DNA of 37,262 bases from RECO01 sp050485385 (GTDB taxonomy: Bacteria > Pseudomonadota > Alphaproteobacteria > Geminicoccales > Geminicoccaceae). The first letter of the stretch is position 1, and every line of letters begins with the position of its first letter. The stretch covers positions 1 through 37,262 of the forward strand of contig JBJHBG010000040.1 in assembly GCA_050485385.1 (NCBI GenBank). The letters are read 5' to 3'. Shown here one piece after another: positions 22,869 to 32,294 of the stretch. The notes under the pieces are model-generated. The model made no database searches and was not told the origin of the DNA. It saw only the letters and a program-made list of their open reading frames with translations. The position numbers and the translations under genes were made by a program.

Positions 22869-24158
22869 TCAGGCCGCCCGTTCCGTCACCTCCGCCCGGA
22901 GCCGCTGCTCGGCGGCCCGGATCAGGTCCCAGCGGACCTCGCCGGCCTCCGCGGTCTTGACCCACGGCCAGCAGACCAACTTGTAGCCGTCGTCGGTGAA
23001 TGCATCCATCCGCACCACGGGCGCCGGCTCGGTCAGTACCTTCGGATGCGCCTCGAGCACGGCCAGCAGGGCGCGCTCCGCTTCCTCGACCGGCAGCCCG
23101 GTCTTGACCTCGAAGCCGAGGTCGAGCCGCTTGGTGTCGGCCGCCGTGGCGTTGGTGATCACGCTCGACCAGATGGCGTTGTTCGGCACGATCAGGTGCG
23201 AGTTGTCGAAGGTCGTGATGTGGGTGCTGAACAGGCTCACCCGGTCGACCGTACCCGTCACCCCCGCCGCCGTGATCGAGTCGCCCACGTCGAATGGCCG
23301 CTGCGTCATGATCAGGAGACCGGAGGCGAAATTGGACAAGGTGCCCTGGAGCGCGAAGCCGACGACGAAGCCGGCGGCGCCGAGGGCGGCGACCAGCGGC
23401 GTGACGTTGACCCCGAGCGCCGAGAGCCCGATCAGCGCGCCGACGAAGAACACCAGCCGCCGCGACCATCGCACGACGAACCGGCGCAGGAGTTGCGAGC
23501 CGGTGCGCGACAGGGCGAAGCCGGCGGCGAGCGCCCAACTGAAGGCGAGGCCCGCGAAATAGGCGCCGACGATCACGGCGAGAAAGATGCCGACACGCTG
23601 CGCCAGGGCGATGCCGCCCTCGTCGGACACGGCCCAGGCGCGGATCGTCGCCCAGGCCGAGCGGGGATCGGTCCAGTCGACCTGGATACCGCTCACGGCA
23701 TCCGCGTAGAGCCTGAAGGTCGTGGCGTCGCCACCTTTCGTCTCGTAGTCGTCGAGCACGAGGGCGAGCCGCTCGAGCAAGGCGCCGCGACGGGCCTGCA
23801 ACTCGCCCGCCCGCTCGCCGAGGGCCGTGCGGTCCGCCGTCGAGACGTCGGCGCCGAGCAGGGTCGACGGCGGCGGTTCGGTGCCGGCGGCTTCGGCTGC
23901 CTCCAGATCGGCGATCCGGCGCAGTTGGAGCTGCACCACGCCGAGTTCGGTCACCGTCGCCTGGACGAGGCCCTGCCATGCCGCGATCTCGTGCTGGAGC
24001 TGGTCCACCGTCAGGGGGCGCAGCAGGATCGTCAGCGCGCTCACCGGCACGGTGGGCTCGACCGCCGTCACGGCAAGCGCGCGGTCCGGCCCATCCTGGG
24101 CCAGGGCGGGCGACGTGCCCGCGAGTATCGTCAAGGCCAGCACCAGCACGCGCAGCAT
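22869..24158 (-). CDS. MscS-family mechanosensitive channel with N-terminal periplasmic extension
   Basis: The protein of 429 residues has a signal peptide (VLVLALTILAGTSPALA). A periplasmic, partly coiled-coil region of about 150 residues follows (for example ALGERAGELQARRGALLERLAL). Then come membrane segments VGIFLAVIVGAYFAGLAF and LVFFVGALIGLSALGV and the pore helix with the MscS core VAALGAAGFVVGFALQGTLSN. After these are the beta domain motifs GDSITAAGVTGTVDRVSLFSTHITTFD (read in parts) and LIVPNNAIWSSVITN. It should protect against hypo-osmotic shock or move small solutes. The ATG at 24158 is directly before the signal peptide. It is convergent with tsaC (7 bases apart) and divergent from the nucleoside operon. 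Confidence 0.93.
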   Translation of the reverse strand: MLRVLVLALTILAGTSPALAQDGPDRALAVTAVEPTVPVSALTILLRPLTVDQLQHEIAAWQGLVQATVTELGVVQLQLRRIADLEAAEAAGTEPPPSTLLGADVSTADRTALGERAGELQARRGALLERLALVLDDYETKGGDATTFRLYADAVSGIQVDWTDPRSAWATIRAWAVSDEGGIALAQRVGIFLAVIVGAYFAGLAFSWALAAGFALSRTGSQLLRRFVVRWSRRLVFFVGALIGLSALGVNVTPLVAALGAAGFVVGFALQGTLSNFASGLLIMTQRPFDVGDSITAAGVTGTVDRVSLFSTHITTFDNSHLIVPNNAIWSSVITNATAADTKRLDLGFEVKTGLPVEEAERALLAVLEAHPKVLTEPAPVVRMDAFTDDGYKLVCWPWVKTAEAGEVRWDLIRAAEQRLRAEVTERAA

Positions 24159-24225
24159 GGATGTCCCCCACCGTCCCGGCCGAAGACGGCTCGGCGACGT
24201 GACCGCTTGGTAAGGTGCGCTGGCG

Positions 24226-24246
24226 GCGCGTCAAGGTGTGACGCGC
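24226..24246. promoter_or_regulatory. 21-bp inverted repeat between the channel gene and the nucleoside operon
   Basis: GCGCGTCA and TGACGCGC form a perfect 8-5-8 inverted repeat in the 181-base divergent spacer, 93 bases before the binding-protein ATG. Its position and symmetry suit an operator for a nucleoside-responsive repressor, but no regulator gene is adjacent. Confidence 0.4.
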
Positions 24247-24339
24247 GACGGAGATCGAGGGTGCGACTTTCCCGCTTTGCGCGGCCGGGCGTTCGACCTA
24301 AGCAGGACGAGCGACAACTTCTCGAAAGGGATCGAGCCG

Positions 24340-25314
24340 ATGCGCGGAGTGTTGGGAGCGATCGTCGCTTGGACGATGGGGATCGGGAGTGCCGCCGCAT
24401 TCCAGCCCGCCATCATCTTCGACATGGGCGGCAAGTTCGACAAGTCGTTCAACGAAGCGGCGTTCATGGGTGCCGAGCGATTCAAGCGCGAGACGGGGAT
24501 CGACTACCTCGAATTCGAGATCTCGAACGAGGCCCAGCGCGAGCAGGCGCTGACCCGGATGGCGAGCCGGGGCGCGAGCGTGGTGGTCGGCGTCGGCTTC
24601 GGCTTCACCAGTCCCTTGACGCAGATCGCCGCCGACTTCCCCGACACCGAGTTCGTCATCATCGACAGCGTGGTCGAGCTGCCGAACGTGCGGTCGGTGG
24701 TGTTCAAGGAGCACGAGGGCAGCTTCCTCGTCGGCATGGCGGCGGCGATGGCGTCGGAAACCGGGCGCATCGGCTTCGTCGGCGGCATGGACATCCCGCT
24801 CATCCGTAATTTCCGGCACGGCTACGAGCAGGGCGCGCGGTACGTGAACCCCGACATCCAGATCATTTCGAACATGACCGGCGACACGCCGGCCGCCTGG
24901 AACGACCCGACCAAGGGGGCGGAGCTGGCTCGCAGCCAGTTCGACCGGGGCGCCGACGTGGTCTACCACGCGGCCGGCGGCACCGGTCTCGGCGTGTTGC
25001 AGGCGGCGGCGGACGCCGGCAGGCTCGGTATCGGCGTCGACAGCAATCAGAACTACCTGCATCCGGGCTCGGTGCTGACCTCGATGCTCAAGCGCGTCGA
25101 CGTGGCGGTCTACAACGCCTTCAGGGATGCCAAGAACGGCGAGCTCGCGGGCGGCACGATGAGCCTCGGCCTCGCCGAGGGCGGCGTCGGCTACGCCTTC
25201 GACGAGTTCAATCGCGATCTCATCACGCCGGAGATGCAGGCGGCCATCGAGGATGCCAAGGCCAAGATCGTAGCCGGTGAGATCGTGGTCGAGGACTACT
25301 ACGCGACCCAGTAG
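24340..25314 (+). CDS. BMP-family nucleoside-binding protein of an ABC importer
   Basis: BMP (basic membrane protein, PnrA-like) proteins bind nucleosides in the periplasm. The 324-residue protein has a signal peptide (VLGAIVAWTMGIGSAAA, cleaved after AAA). The mature domain carries the conserved FDMGGKFDKSFNEAAF near residue 27, SVVFKEHEGSFLVGMAAAMAS, IGFVGGMDIPLIRNFRHGY, ADVVYHAAGGTGLGVLQAA, GVDSNQNYLHPGSVLTSM and a C-terminal FDEFNRDLITPEM. The ATG at 24340 has AAAGGG about 10 bases upstream; longer upstream reading would destroy the signal peptide. It leads the transporter-salvage operon, and the downstream salvage enzymes identify nucleosides as the cargo. Confidence 0.94.
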   Translation: MRGVLGAIVAWTMGIGSAAAFQPAIIFDMGGKFDKSFNEAAFMGAERFKRETGIDYLEFEISNEAQREQALTRMASRGASVVVGVGFGFTSPLTQIAADFPDTEFVIIDSVVELPNVRSVVFKEHEGSFLVGMAAAMASETGRIGFVGGMDIPLIRNFRHGYEQGARYVNPDIQIISNMTGDTPAAWNDPTKGAELARSQFDRGADVVYHAAGGTGLGVLQAAADAGRLGIGVDSNQNYLHPGSVLTSMLKRVDVAVYNAFRDAKNGELAGGTMSLGLAEGGVGYAFDEFNRDLITPEMQAAIEDAKAKIVAGEIVVEDYYATQ

Positions 25315-25326
25315 GGACGGCGGTCG

Positions 25327-26832
25327 GTGGCGCCGGCGATCGAGCTTCGCGGCATCGACAAGCGGTTCGGCGCGGTCCACGCCAACCGCGCCGTCGACCT
25401 GACGGTGGAGGCCGCGACGATCCACGGCATCGTCGGCGAGAACGGCGCCGGCAAGTCGACGCTGATGAACGTGCTCTACGGCTTCTACCGGGCCGACGCC
25501 GGCACCATCGCCGTCGACGGCAAGGAGCTCGCCGTCAGCGGACCCGACGACGCCATTCGCGCCGGCATCGGCATGGTCCACCAGCACTTCATGTTGGTCG
25601 AGCCGTTCACCGTGCTGGAGAACCTGTTGCTCGGCGCCGAGGGCGGTTGGCGCCTTGCGCCGGGCCGGGCCAGGGCCCGCGCCGAGTTGGAGCGGCTGGA
25701 GCGGGCCTATCGCCTGGAGGTCGACCTCGACGCCAAGGTCGAGGACTTGCCGGTCGGCATCCAGCAGCGGGTCGAGATCCTGAAGGCGCTCTATCGCGGC
25801 GCCAAGGTGCTCGTCCTCGACGAGCCGACCGGCGTCTTGACGCCGCAGGAGGCGGACGAGCTATTCCGCATCCTGCGCGACCTGAAGGCCCAGGGCCGGA
25901 CCGTGATCCTGATCACCCACAAGCTCCGGGAGATCATGGCCGCGACCGACCGGGTGAGCGTCATGCGACGCGGCGAGATGGTCGCGCATCGCGCGACGGC
26001 CGAGACCTCGACCGCCGAGCTGGCCGAGCTGATGGTCGGCCGCAAGGTGCTGCTCCGGGTCGAGAAGGGGTCGGCCCGGCCGGGGCGCAACGTGCTGGAG
26101 GTCGACCGTGTCACCGTCCGCGACGGCCAGGGCGTCGCCCGCGTCAAGGACGCCCGCTTCGTCGTGCGGGCGGGCGAGATCGTCGGCATCGCCGGCGTCA
26201 CCGGCAACGGCCAAACCGAACTGCTGGAGGCCATTGCCGGCATCCGCCCGGCGGCGGCGGGGACGATCCGCATCGACGGCGAGCCGGTGGTGGCGGGCGA
26301 CCGGCCGAAAGCCTTGGGGCACGTGCCCGAGGACCGGCTGCGCATGGGGCTCGTCCGCAGCTTTCCCGCCTGGGAGAACGCCATCCTCGGCCATCAGGCG
26401 GAGCCGGCCTACGGGGCGGGCGTGCTGCTCGACAAGGGCGGGATCGTCGCCATCTGCCGCCGCTGGATGCAGGGCTACGACGTGCGACCGGCGGACCCCG
26501 ATCTGCGCGCGGTCGCCTTCTCCGGCGGCAATCAGCAAAAGCAGGTGGTGGCGCGCGAATTGGAGCACGGACCGTCCCTCGTCCTGGTCGGCCAGCCCAC
26601 CCGCGGCGTCGACATCGGCGCCATCGAGTTCATCCACAAGCAGTTCGTCGCCATGCGCGACGCCGGCAAGGCGGTACTCCTGGTGTCGGTCGAACTGGAC
26701 GAGATCCTGGGCCTCGCCGACCGCATCCTCGTCATGTGCGCGGGCGAGATCACCGGCGAACTTGCCGCCGCCGAGGCCGACGAGCGCCGCATCGGGCTGA
26801 TGATGGCCGGCGTGACCGAGGACGCCGCCTGA
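25327..26832 (+). CDS. Nucleoside ABC transporter, double ATP-binding protein
   Basis: The 501-residue protein contains two ABC modules in tandem, as in YufO/NupA. The first has Walker A VGENGAGKSTLMNVLYG, the Q-loop MVHQHFMLVEPFTVLENLLLG, a signature-like DLPVGIQQRVEILKAL and Walker B VLVLDEPTGVLTPQE. The second has the degenerate Walker A AGVTGNGQTELLEAIAG, the signature VAFSGGNQQKQVVAREL and a Walker B-like LVLVGQPTRGVDIGA with a glutamine in place of aspartate-glutamate. Uneven competence of the two sites is normal in this family. The start is GTG at 25327, 12 bases after the binding-protein stop. Its stop overlaps the first permease ATG by one base (TGATG). Confidence 0.95.
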   Translation: MAPAIELRGIDKRFGAVHANRAVDLTVEAATIHGIVGENGAGKSTLMNVLYGFYRADAGTIAVDGKELAVSGPDDAIRAGIGMVHQHFMLVEPFTVLENLLLGAEGGWRLAPGRARARAELERLERAYRLEVDLDAKVEDLPVGIQQRVEILKALYRGAKVLVLDEPTGVLTPQEADELFRILRDLKAQGRTVILITHKLREIMAATDRVSVMRRGEMVAHRATAETSTAELAELMVGRKVLLRVEKGSARPGRNVLEVDRVTVRDGQGVARVKDARFVVRAGEIVGIAGVTGNGQTELLEAIAGIRPAAAGTIRIDGEPVVAGDRPKALGHVPEDRLRMGLVRSFPAWENAILGHQAEPAYGAGVLLDKGGIVAICRRWMQGYDVRPADPDLRAVAFSGGNQQKQVVARELEHGPSLVLVGQPTRGVDIGAIEFIHKQFVAMRDAGKAVLLVSVELDEILGLADRILVMCAGEITGELAAAEADERRIGLMMAGVTEDAA

Positions 26833-27944
26833 TGGCCGGCGCCGCCGGCTCGCTGCCGCGCTGGGTCGACATGGGCCTGCTGCCGCTCTTGAACCTGACG
26901 GCCGCGTTCCTCGTCACCGGGCTGATCGTCTGGGGGCTGGGGGAGAGCCCGTGGCAGGCGCTGCAACTGATGGTCTACGGCGCCTTCGGCTACGGCTCGG
27001 CCTGGGGCTACACCCTCTTCTACGCCACCAACTTCGTCTTCACCGGCCTCGCCTTCGCCGTCGCCTTCCATGCCGCCCTGTTCAACATCGGCGCCGAGGG
27101 CCAGGCCTATCTGGGCGGGCTCGGGGTGGGCCTCGTCTGCCTCGCCCTCGATCGCCATCTGCCCTTCGCCCTGATCCTGCCGCTGGCCATCCTGGGGGCC
27201 GCCGCCTTCGGCGGACTTTGGGGCGCTGTGCCGGGCTATCTCCAGGCCAAGCGCGGCGCGCACGTGGTCATCACCACGATCATGTTCAACTTCATCGCCG
27301 CCGCCGTGATGACCTATCTCCTGGTCGACGTGCTGATCAACCCGGGCCAGGCGACGCCCGAGACCCGCCGCTTCGCCGCGGCCGCGACCATGCCGCGCCT
27401 GCACGAGATCGGCGCCTGGCTCGGCCTTTCGCTCGCCCGCTCGCCGCTGAATCTGGCCGCCGTCATCGCCCTGCTGGCCGCCTTCGGCGTCTGGCTCCTG
27501 CTCTGGAAGACGCGGTTCGGCTACGCGCTGCGCGTCACCGGTCAGAGCGAGCATGCCGCCGTCTATTCCGGCATCGACCCGGCGCGCATCACCATCCTTG
27601 CCATGGCGCTCGCCGGGGCACTGGCCGGTATGATGGCGCTGAACGAGATCATGGGCGCCCAGCAGCGCCTGCTGTTGGGCTTCACCGGCGGCTTCGGCTT
27701 CGTCGGCATCGCCGTGGCGCTGATGGGCCGCAACCATCCCTTCGGCATCGTGGTCGCCGCCGTCCTGTTCGGCGCCCTCTACCAGGGCGGCTCGGAACTC
27801 GCCTTCGACATGCCGACCATCAGCCGCGAGATGGTCGTGGTCATGCAGGGGCTCGTCATCCTGTTCTGCGGGGCCTTGGAGAACATGTTCCGGCCGACGC
27901 TCGTCCGCCTGTTCACCCGTCAGCCACGGCTGCGGGAGGCCTAG
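26832..27944 (+). CDS. Nucleoside ABC transporter permease 1 (YufP/NupB type)
   Basis: The 370-residue integral membrane protein of the BPD_transp_2 family shows about eight to ten hydrophobic stretches. These include LLNLTAAFLVTGLIVWGLG, FVFTGLAFAVAFHAALFNIG and LILPLAILGAAAFGGLWGAV. Family landmarks are LFNIGAEGQAYLGGLG, GYLQAKRGAHVVITTIMFNFIA, RVTGQSEHAAVYSGID (cytoplasmic coupling loop), GFTGGFGFVGIAVALMGRNHP and LYQGGSELAFDMP. The ATG at 26832 overlaps the ATPase stop. It pairs with the second, shorter permease downstream to form the heterodimeric channel of the nucleoside importer. Confidence 0.95.
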   Translation: MAGAAGSLPRWVDMGLLPLLNLTAAFLVTGLIVWGLGESPWQALQLMVYGAFGYGSAWGYTLFYATNFVFTGLAFAVAFHAALFNIGAEGQAYLGGLGVGLVCLALDRHLPFALILPLAILGAAAFGGLWGAVPGYLQAKRGAHVVITTIMFNFIAAAVMTYLLVDVLINPGQATPETRRFAAAATMPRLHEIGAWLGLSLARSPLNLAAVIALLAAFGVWLLLWKTRFGYALRVTGQSEHAAVYSGIDPARITILAMALAGALAGMMALNEIMGAQQRLLLGFTGGFGFVGIAVALMGRNHPFGIVVAAVLFGALYQGGSELAFDMPTISREMVVVMQGLVILFCGALENMFRPTLVRLFTRQPRLREA

Positions 27945-27947
27945 GCC

Positions 27948-28928
27948 TTGGACCTCTTCCTTCAGGCGGTCCTCTTGTTGGACAGCACGATCCGCCTCGC
28001 CACGCCCCTGGTCCTGGCAGCCCTCGCCGGCCTTTTCGCCGAACGCTCGGGCATCGCCGACATCGGCCTCGAGGGCAAGATGCTGGGGGCCGCCTTCGCC
28101 GCCGCCGCCACGGCTGCCGTCACCGGCGACGCCTGGCTCGGGCTGCTGACCGGCATCGCCGTCGGCGTCGTCGTCTCGCTGGTCCACGGCTTCGCCTGCA
28201 TCACCCACAACGGCAACCAGATCGTCTCGGGGGTCGCCATCAACATCATGGTCGCCGGACTCGCCCCGACCCTGGCCGATGCGTGGTTCGGCGAGGCCGG
28301 GCGCACGCCGCTGCTCTCGGGCGACGCGCGATTCGCCTCGATCACGCTGCCCTTCGCCGAGACCCTGGCGCCCGTGCCGATCCTTGGTCCGCTCTACTCC
28401 GTCCTGATCTCAGGCCACAACGTTCTGGTCTATGTCGCGGCAATGGCAGTACCTTTGACGTGGTACGTGCTCCACCGCACGCGCTTCGGCCTGCGGCTGC
28501 GGGCGGTCGGCGAGCACCCCGAGGCGGTCGACACCGCGGGCATCTCCGTCACTTGGCTGCGCTATCGGGCGTTGGTCTGCACCGGCATTCTCTGCGGCAT
28601 CGCCGGGGCCTATCTCTCGACGGCGCACAGCGCGTCCTTCATCCGCGACATGACGGCGGGCAAGGGCTTCTTGGCGCTCGCGGCCCTCATCTTCGGCAAG
28701 TGGCGGCCGGTGCCGGCGCTCCTGGCGTGCCTGCTGTTCGCCTTCGCCGATGCCGTCCAGGTGCGGCTCCAGGGCGTTGATCTGCCGCTGGTCGGTCGGG
28801 TGCCGACCCAGGCGATCCAGGCGCTGCCCTACGTCTTGACGGTGCTGCTGCTTGCGGGCTTCGTCGGGCGAGCCGTGGCGCCGAGGGCGATCGGCCGACC
28901 CTACGACAAGGAGCGCACCGGTGGCTGA
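27948..28928 (+). CDS. Nucleoside ABC transporter permease 2 (YufQ/NupC type)
   Basis: The 326-residue membrane protein is the second BPD_transp_2 permease. Landmarks are the N-terminal STIRLATPLVLAALAGLFAERSGI, IGLEGKMLGAAFAAAA, HNGNQIVSGVAINIMVAGLAP, the coupling loop RTRFGLRLRAVGEHPEAVD, TAGISVTWLRYRAL, and AYLSTAHSASFIRDMTAGKGFLALAALIFGKW (in parts). The start is TTG at 27948, 3 bases after the permease 1 stop, and no ATG fits better. It ends inside the start of the cdd-pnp gene (8-base overlap), indicating translational coupling of import and catabolism. Confidence 0.94.
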   Translation: MDLFLQAVLLLDSTIRLATPLVLAALAGLFAERSGIADIGLEGKMLGAAFAAAATAAVTGDAWLGLLTGIAVGVVVSLVHGFACITHNGNQIVSGVAINIMVAGLAPTLADAWFGEAGRTPLLSGDARFASITLPFAETLAPVPILGPLYSVLISGHNVLVYVAAMAVPLTWYVLHRTRFGLRLRAVGEHPEAVDTAGISVTWLRYRALVCTGILCGIAGAYLSTAHSASFIRDMTAGKGFLALAALIFGKWRPVPALLACLLFAFADAVQVRLQGVDLPLVGRVPTQAIQALPYVLTVLLLAGFVGRAVAPRAIGRPYDKERTGG

Positions 28929-30147
28929 CGAGTTGTTCGAGGCGGCGTTCGCGGCGCGGTTGAACGCTTACGCTCCCTATTCCGGCTTTCCGGTCGGCGC
29001 CGCGTTACGCACCGACGACGGCCGCATCTTCGTCGGCTGCAACGTCGAGAACGCGGCGCATCCCCAAGGCCAGTGCGCCGAGGCGAGCGCCATCGGCGCG
29101 ATGGTCTCGGTCGGCTCCAAGCGCATCGTCGAGGTGCTGGTGGTGGCGGGCGGCGACGCCTTGATCAGCCCGTGCGGCGGCTGCCGCCAGCGGCTGGCCG
29201 AGTTCGCGCATCCGGCAACCCCGGTCCATCTGGCGGGGCCGGACGGGGTCAAGCGGACGATCACCGTTGGCGAGTTGCTGCCCTTGGGTTTCGGCGGTGC
29301 CCATTTGACCGGCGCCGCGCCGGGACCGCCCATGGGTGCCGTCGACCGCCTCCGCCAGCTTCGCCACGCCGACACCGCCCGCATCGCCATCCAACTCGGC
29401 AGCGGGCTCGGCCTCGTCGCCGATCTGTTGGAGGAGACCGATGTCGTCGGCTACGAGGAGTTGGCGGGCTTCCCGCGCCCGACGGTGACCGGGCACCGCG
29501 GCCGGGTGGTGGCCGGCCTCGTCGGCGGCGTGCCGGTGCTCTGCCTGCAGGGGCGGGCGCACCTTTACGAGGGCGGCCCGGTCGCTGCGTTCAACGGTCC
29601 GATCCGTGTCCTCAAGGCACTGGGCATCCGCCTCTTGATCCTGACCAACGCCGCCGGTGCCATTGCCGACCATGTCGAGCCGGGCGAGATCGTCCAGATC
29701 GCGGACCACGTGAACGCTACCGGCCGTAACCCGCTGATCGGTCCGAATGCGGACGACATCGGTCCAAGATTTCCAGATATGTCAGATGTTTACAGCCATC
29801 GCCTAAGAAAGATCGTGAAGAAAGTCGCGGACGACGCAGGCATCGATCTAGCCGAGGGGGTCTACCTCGCCACGCTCGGGCCCTGCTTCGAGACGCCGGC
29901 GGAGGTCCGCGCCTTCCGGGCGCTCGGTGCCGATCTCGTCGGTATGTCGACCGTGCCGGAGGCGATTTCGGCGCGGCACGCGGGGCTGGAGGTGCTCGGC
30001 TACTCGGCGGTGACCAACCATGCGGCCGGGCACGCGGCGACGACGCTGAGCCACGCGGAGACCCTCCAGGTGGGGGCGGTGGCCGGGGCCAAGCTCGCCC
30101 GCCTGCTGCGCGTCGCCTTGCCGGAGGTTCGTCGTGCGCTCGGTTGA
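28921..30147 (+). CDS. Bifunctional cytidine deaminase / purine nucleoside phosphorylase fusion
   Basis: One uninterrupted frame of 408 residues joins two salvage enzymes. Residues 1-130 are a complete short-form cytidine deaminase: NAYAPYSGFPVGAAL (15-29), the catalytic GCNVENAAHPQGQCAEA (39-55) with Cys52 and Glu54, the PCGGCRQ zinc pair Cys85/Cys88, and the usual ending GELLPLGF. Residues 150-400 are a complete trimeric-type PNP: IAIQLGSGLG (155-164), TGHRGRVVAGL (190-200), LQGRAHLYEG (209-218), TNAAGAI, PRFPDMSDVY, GPCFETPAEVRAFRALGADLVGMSTVPE (in parts, 320-347) and SAVTNHAAG. The linker (about 131-150) has no stop codon; an internal Met at 138 could permit separate PNP translation. The start is GTG at 28921, overlapping the permease. 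It deaminates cytidine to uridine and phosphorolyses purine nucleosides. Confidence 0.93.
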   Translation: MADELFEAAFAARLNAYAPYSGFPVGAALRTDDGRIFVGCNVENAAHPQGQCAEASAIGAMVSVGSKRIVEVLVVAGGDALISPCGGCRQRLAEFAHPATPVHLAGPDGVKRTITVGELLPLGFGGAHLTGAAPGPPMGAVDRLRQLRHADTARIAIQLGSGLGLVADLLEETDVVGYEELAGFPRPTVTGHRGRVVAGLVGGVPVLCLQGRAHLYEGGPVAAFNGPIRVLKALGIRLLILTNAAGAIADHVEPGEIVQIADHVNATGRNPLIGPNADDIGPRFPDMSDVYSHRLRKIVKKVADDAGIDLAEGVYLATLGPCFETPAEVRAFRALGADLVGMSTVPEAISARHAGLEVLGYSAVTNHAAGHAATTLSHAETLQVGAVAGAKLARLLRVALPEVRRALG

Positions 30148-30862
30148 CGACCGGCGGGCGGCGGCGCGGGCCATCGCCTGTCTGGATCTGACCGCGCTCG
30201 GCCCGAACGACGACGCCGCATCGGCCGCGGCCCTGGCGCTGCGGGCGCGCGCGGCCGGCGTCGCTGCCGTGTGCGTCTGGCCGGCCTTCGTGCCGACGGT
30301 GGCAGCGCTCCTGACGGGATCGGGCGTCCGCATCGCCACGGTCGCGAACTTTCCGGCCGGCGGTGACGACCTCGCCATGGCCGCGGAGGAAGCTGCGCGC
30401 GCCTTCGCCGCCGGTGCCGACGAGGTCGACGTCGTCGCCCCGCTCGACGCCATCGAGGACGGCGACGTCGAGGCCGTGGGCGAACTGATCCAGCTCTGCA
30501 AGACGCGCACACCGCCCGGCGGTACGCTCAAGCTCATCCTGGAGACCGGTCGTTTGGCCGAGCCGCCGGTGATCACGGCCGCGGCGCGGGCGGCGGTCAT
30601 GGCCGGTGTCGACATGCTGAAGACCTCAACCGGCAAGATCGAGGTGGGCGCCACGCGGGAGGCGGCGGCGGTCTTGCTCGGCGTCATCGCCGAGGCGGGT
30701 GGGCGCGTCGGCCTCAAGGTTTCGGGTGGCGTGCGTACGGCGGAGGAGGCGGCATCGTATCTCGCCTTGTGCGACGACGTGATGGGGCCGGACTGGGCCA
30801 CCCCCAAGACCTTCCGCATAGGCGCCTCGTCGCTCCTCGACGCGCTCGAAGCCCGGCGCTAA
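30134..30862 (+). CDS. deoC: Deoxyribose-phosphate aldolase
   Basis: DeoC splits 2-deoxyribose-5-phosphate into acetaldehyde and glyceraldehyde-3-phosphate. The 242-residue TIM-barrel protein shows CLDLTALGPNDD (16-27), VCVWPAFVP (47-55), IATVANFPAGG (67-77), ADEVDVVAPLDAI (95-107), LKLILETG (132-139), the Schiff-base lysine in MLKTSTGK (Lys163) and the second lysine in GLKVSGGVRTAEEA. All catalytic residues are present. The start is GTG at 30134, overlapping the PNP end by 14 bases. Its position between the nucleoside phosphorylases matches degradation of deoxynucleosides; the phosphopentomutase that links the steps is not in the window. Confidence 0.95.
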   Translation: MRSVDDRRAAARAIACLDLTALGPNDDAASAAALALRARAAGVAAVCVWPAFVPTVAALLTGSGVRIATVANFPAGGDDLAMAAEEAARAFAAGADEVDVVAPLDAIEDGDVEAVGELIQLCKTRTPPGGTLKLILETGRLAEPPVITAAARAAVMAGVDMLKTSTGKIEVGATREAAAVLLGVIAEAGGRVGLKVSGGVRTAEEAASYLALCDDVMGPDWATPKTFRIGASSLLDALEARR

Positions 30863-30898
30863 AGACGAGGGGTCTTCCCCCGACAAGGCGGTCGTCCC

Positions 30899-32287
<1,389 letters not shown>

Positions 32288-32294
32288 GGCGCGG

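Noticed and set aside
26532..28208. Minus-strand 558-codon open frame opposite the two nucleoside permeases
   Set aside because: Its composition is rich in Gly/Gln/Glu/Asp from reverse reading of hydrophobic codons, and it has no ribosome site or domain.
30863..30898. Possible terminator between deoC and deoA
   Set aside because: The GGGG/CCCC stem is only four pairs with a TCTT loop and no T-run, and the neighbouring genes clearly belong to one operon.
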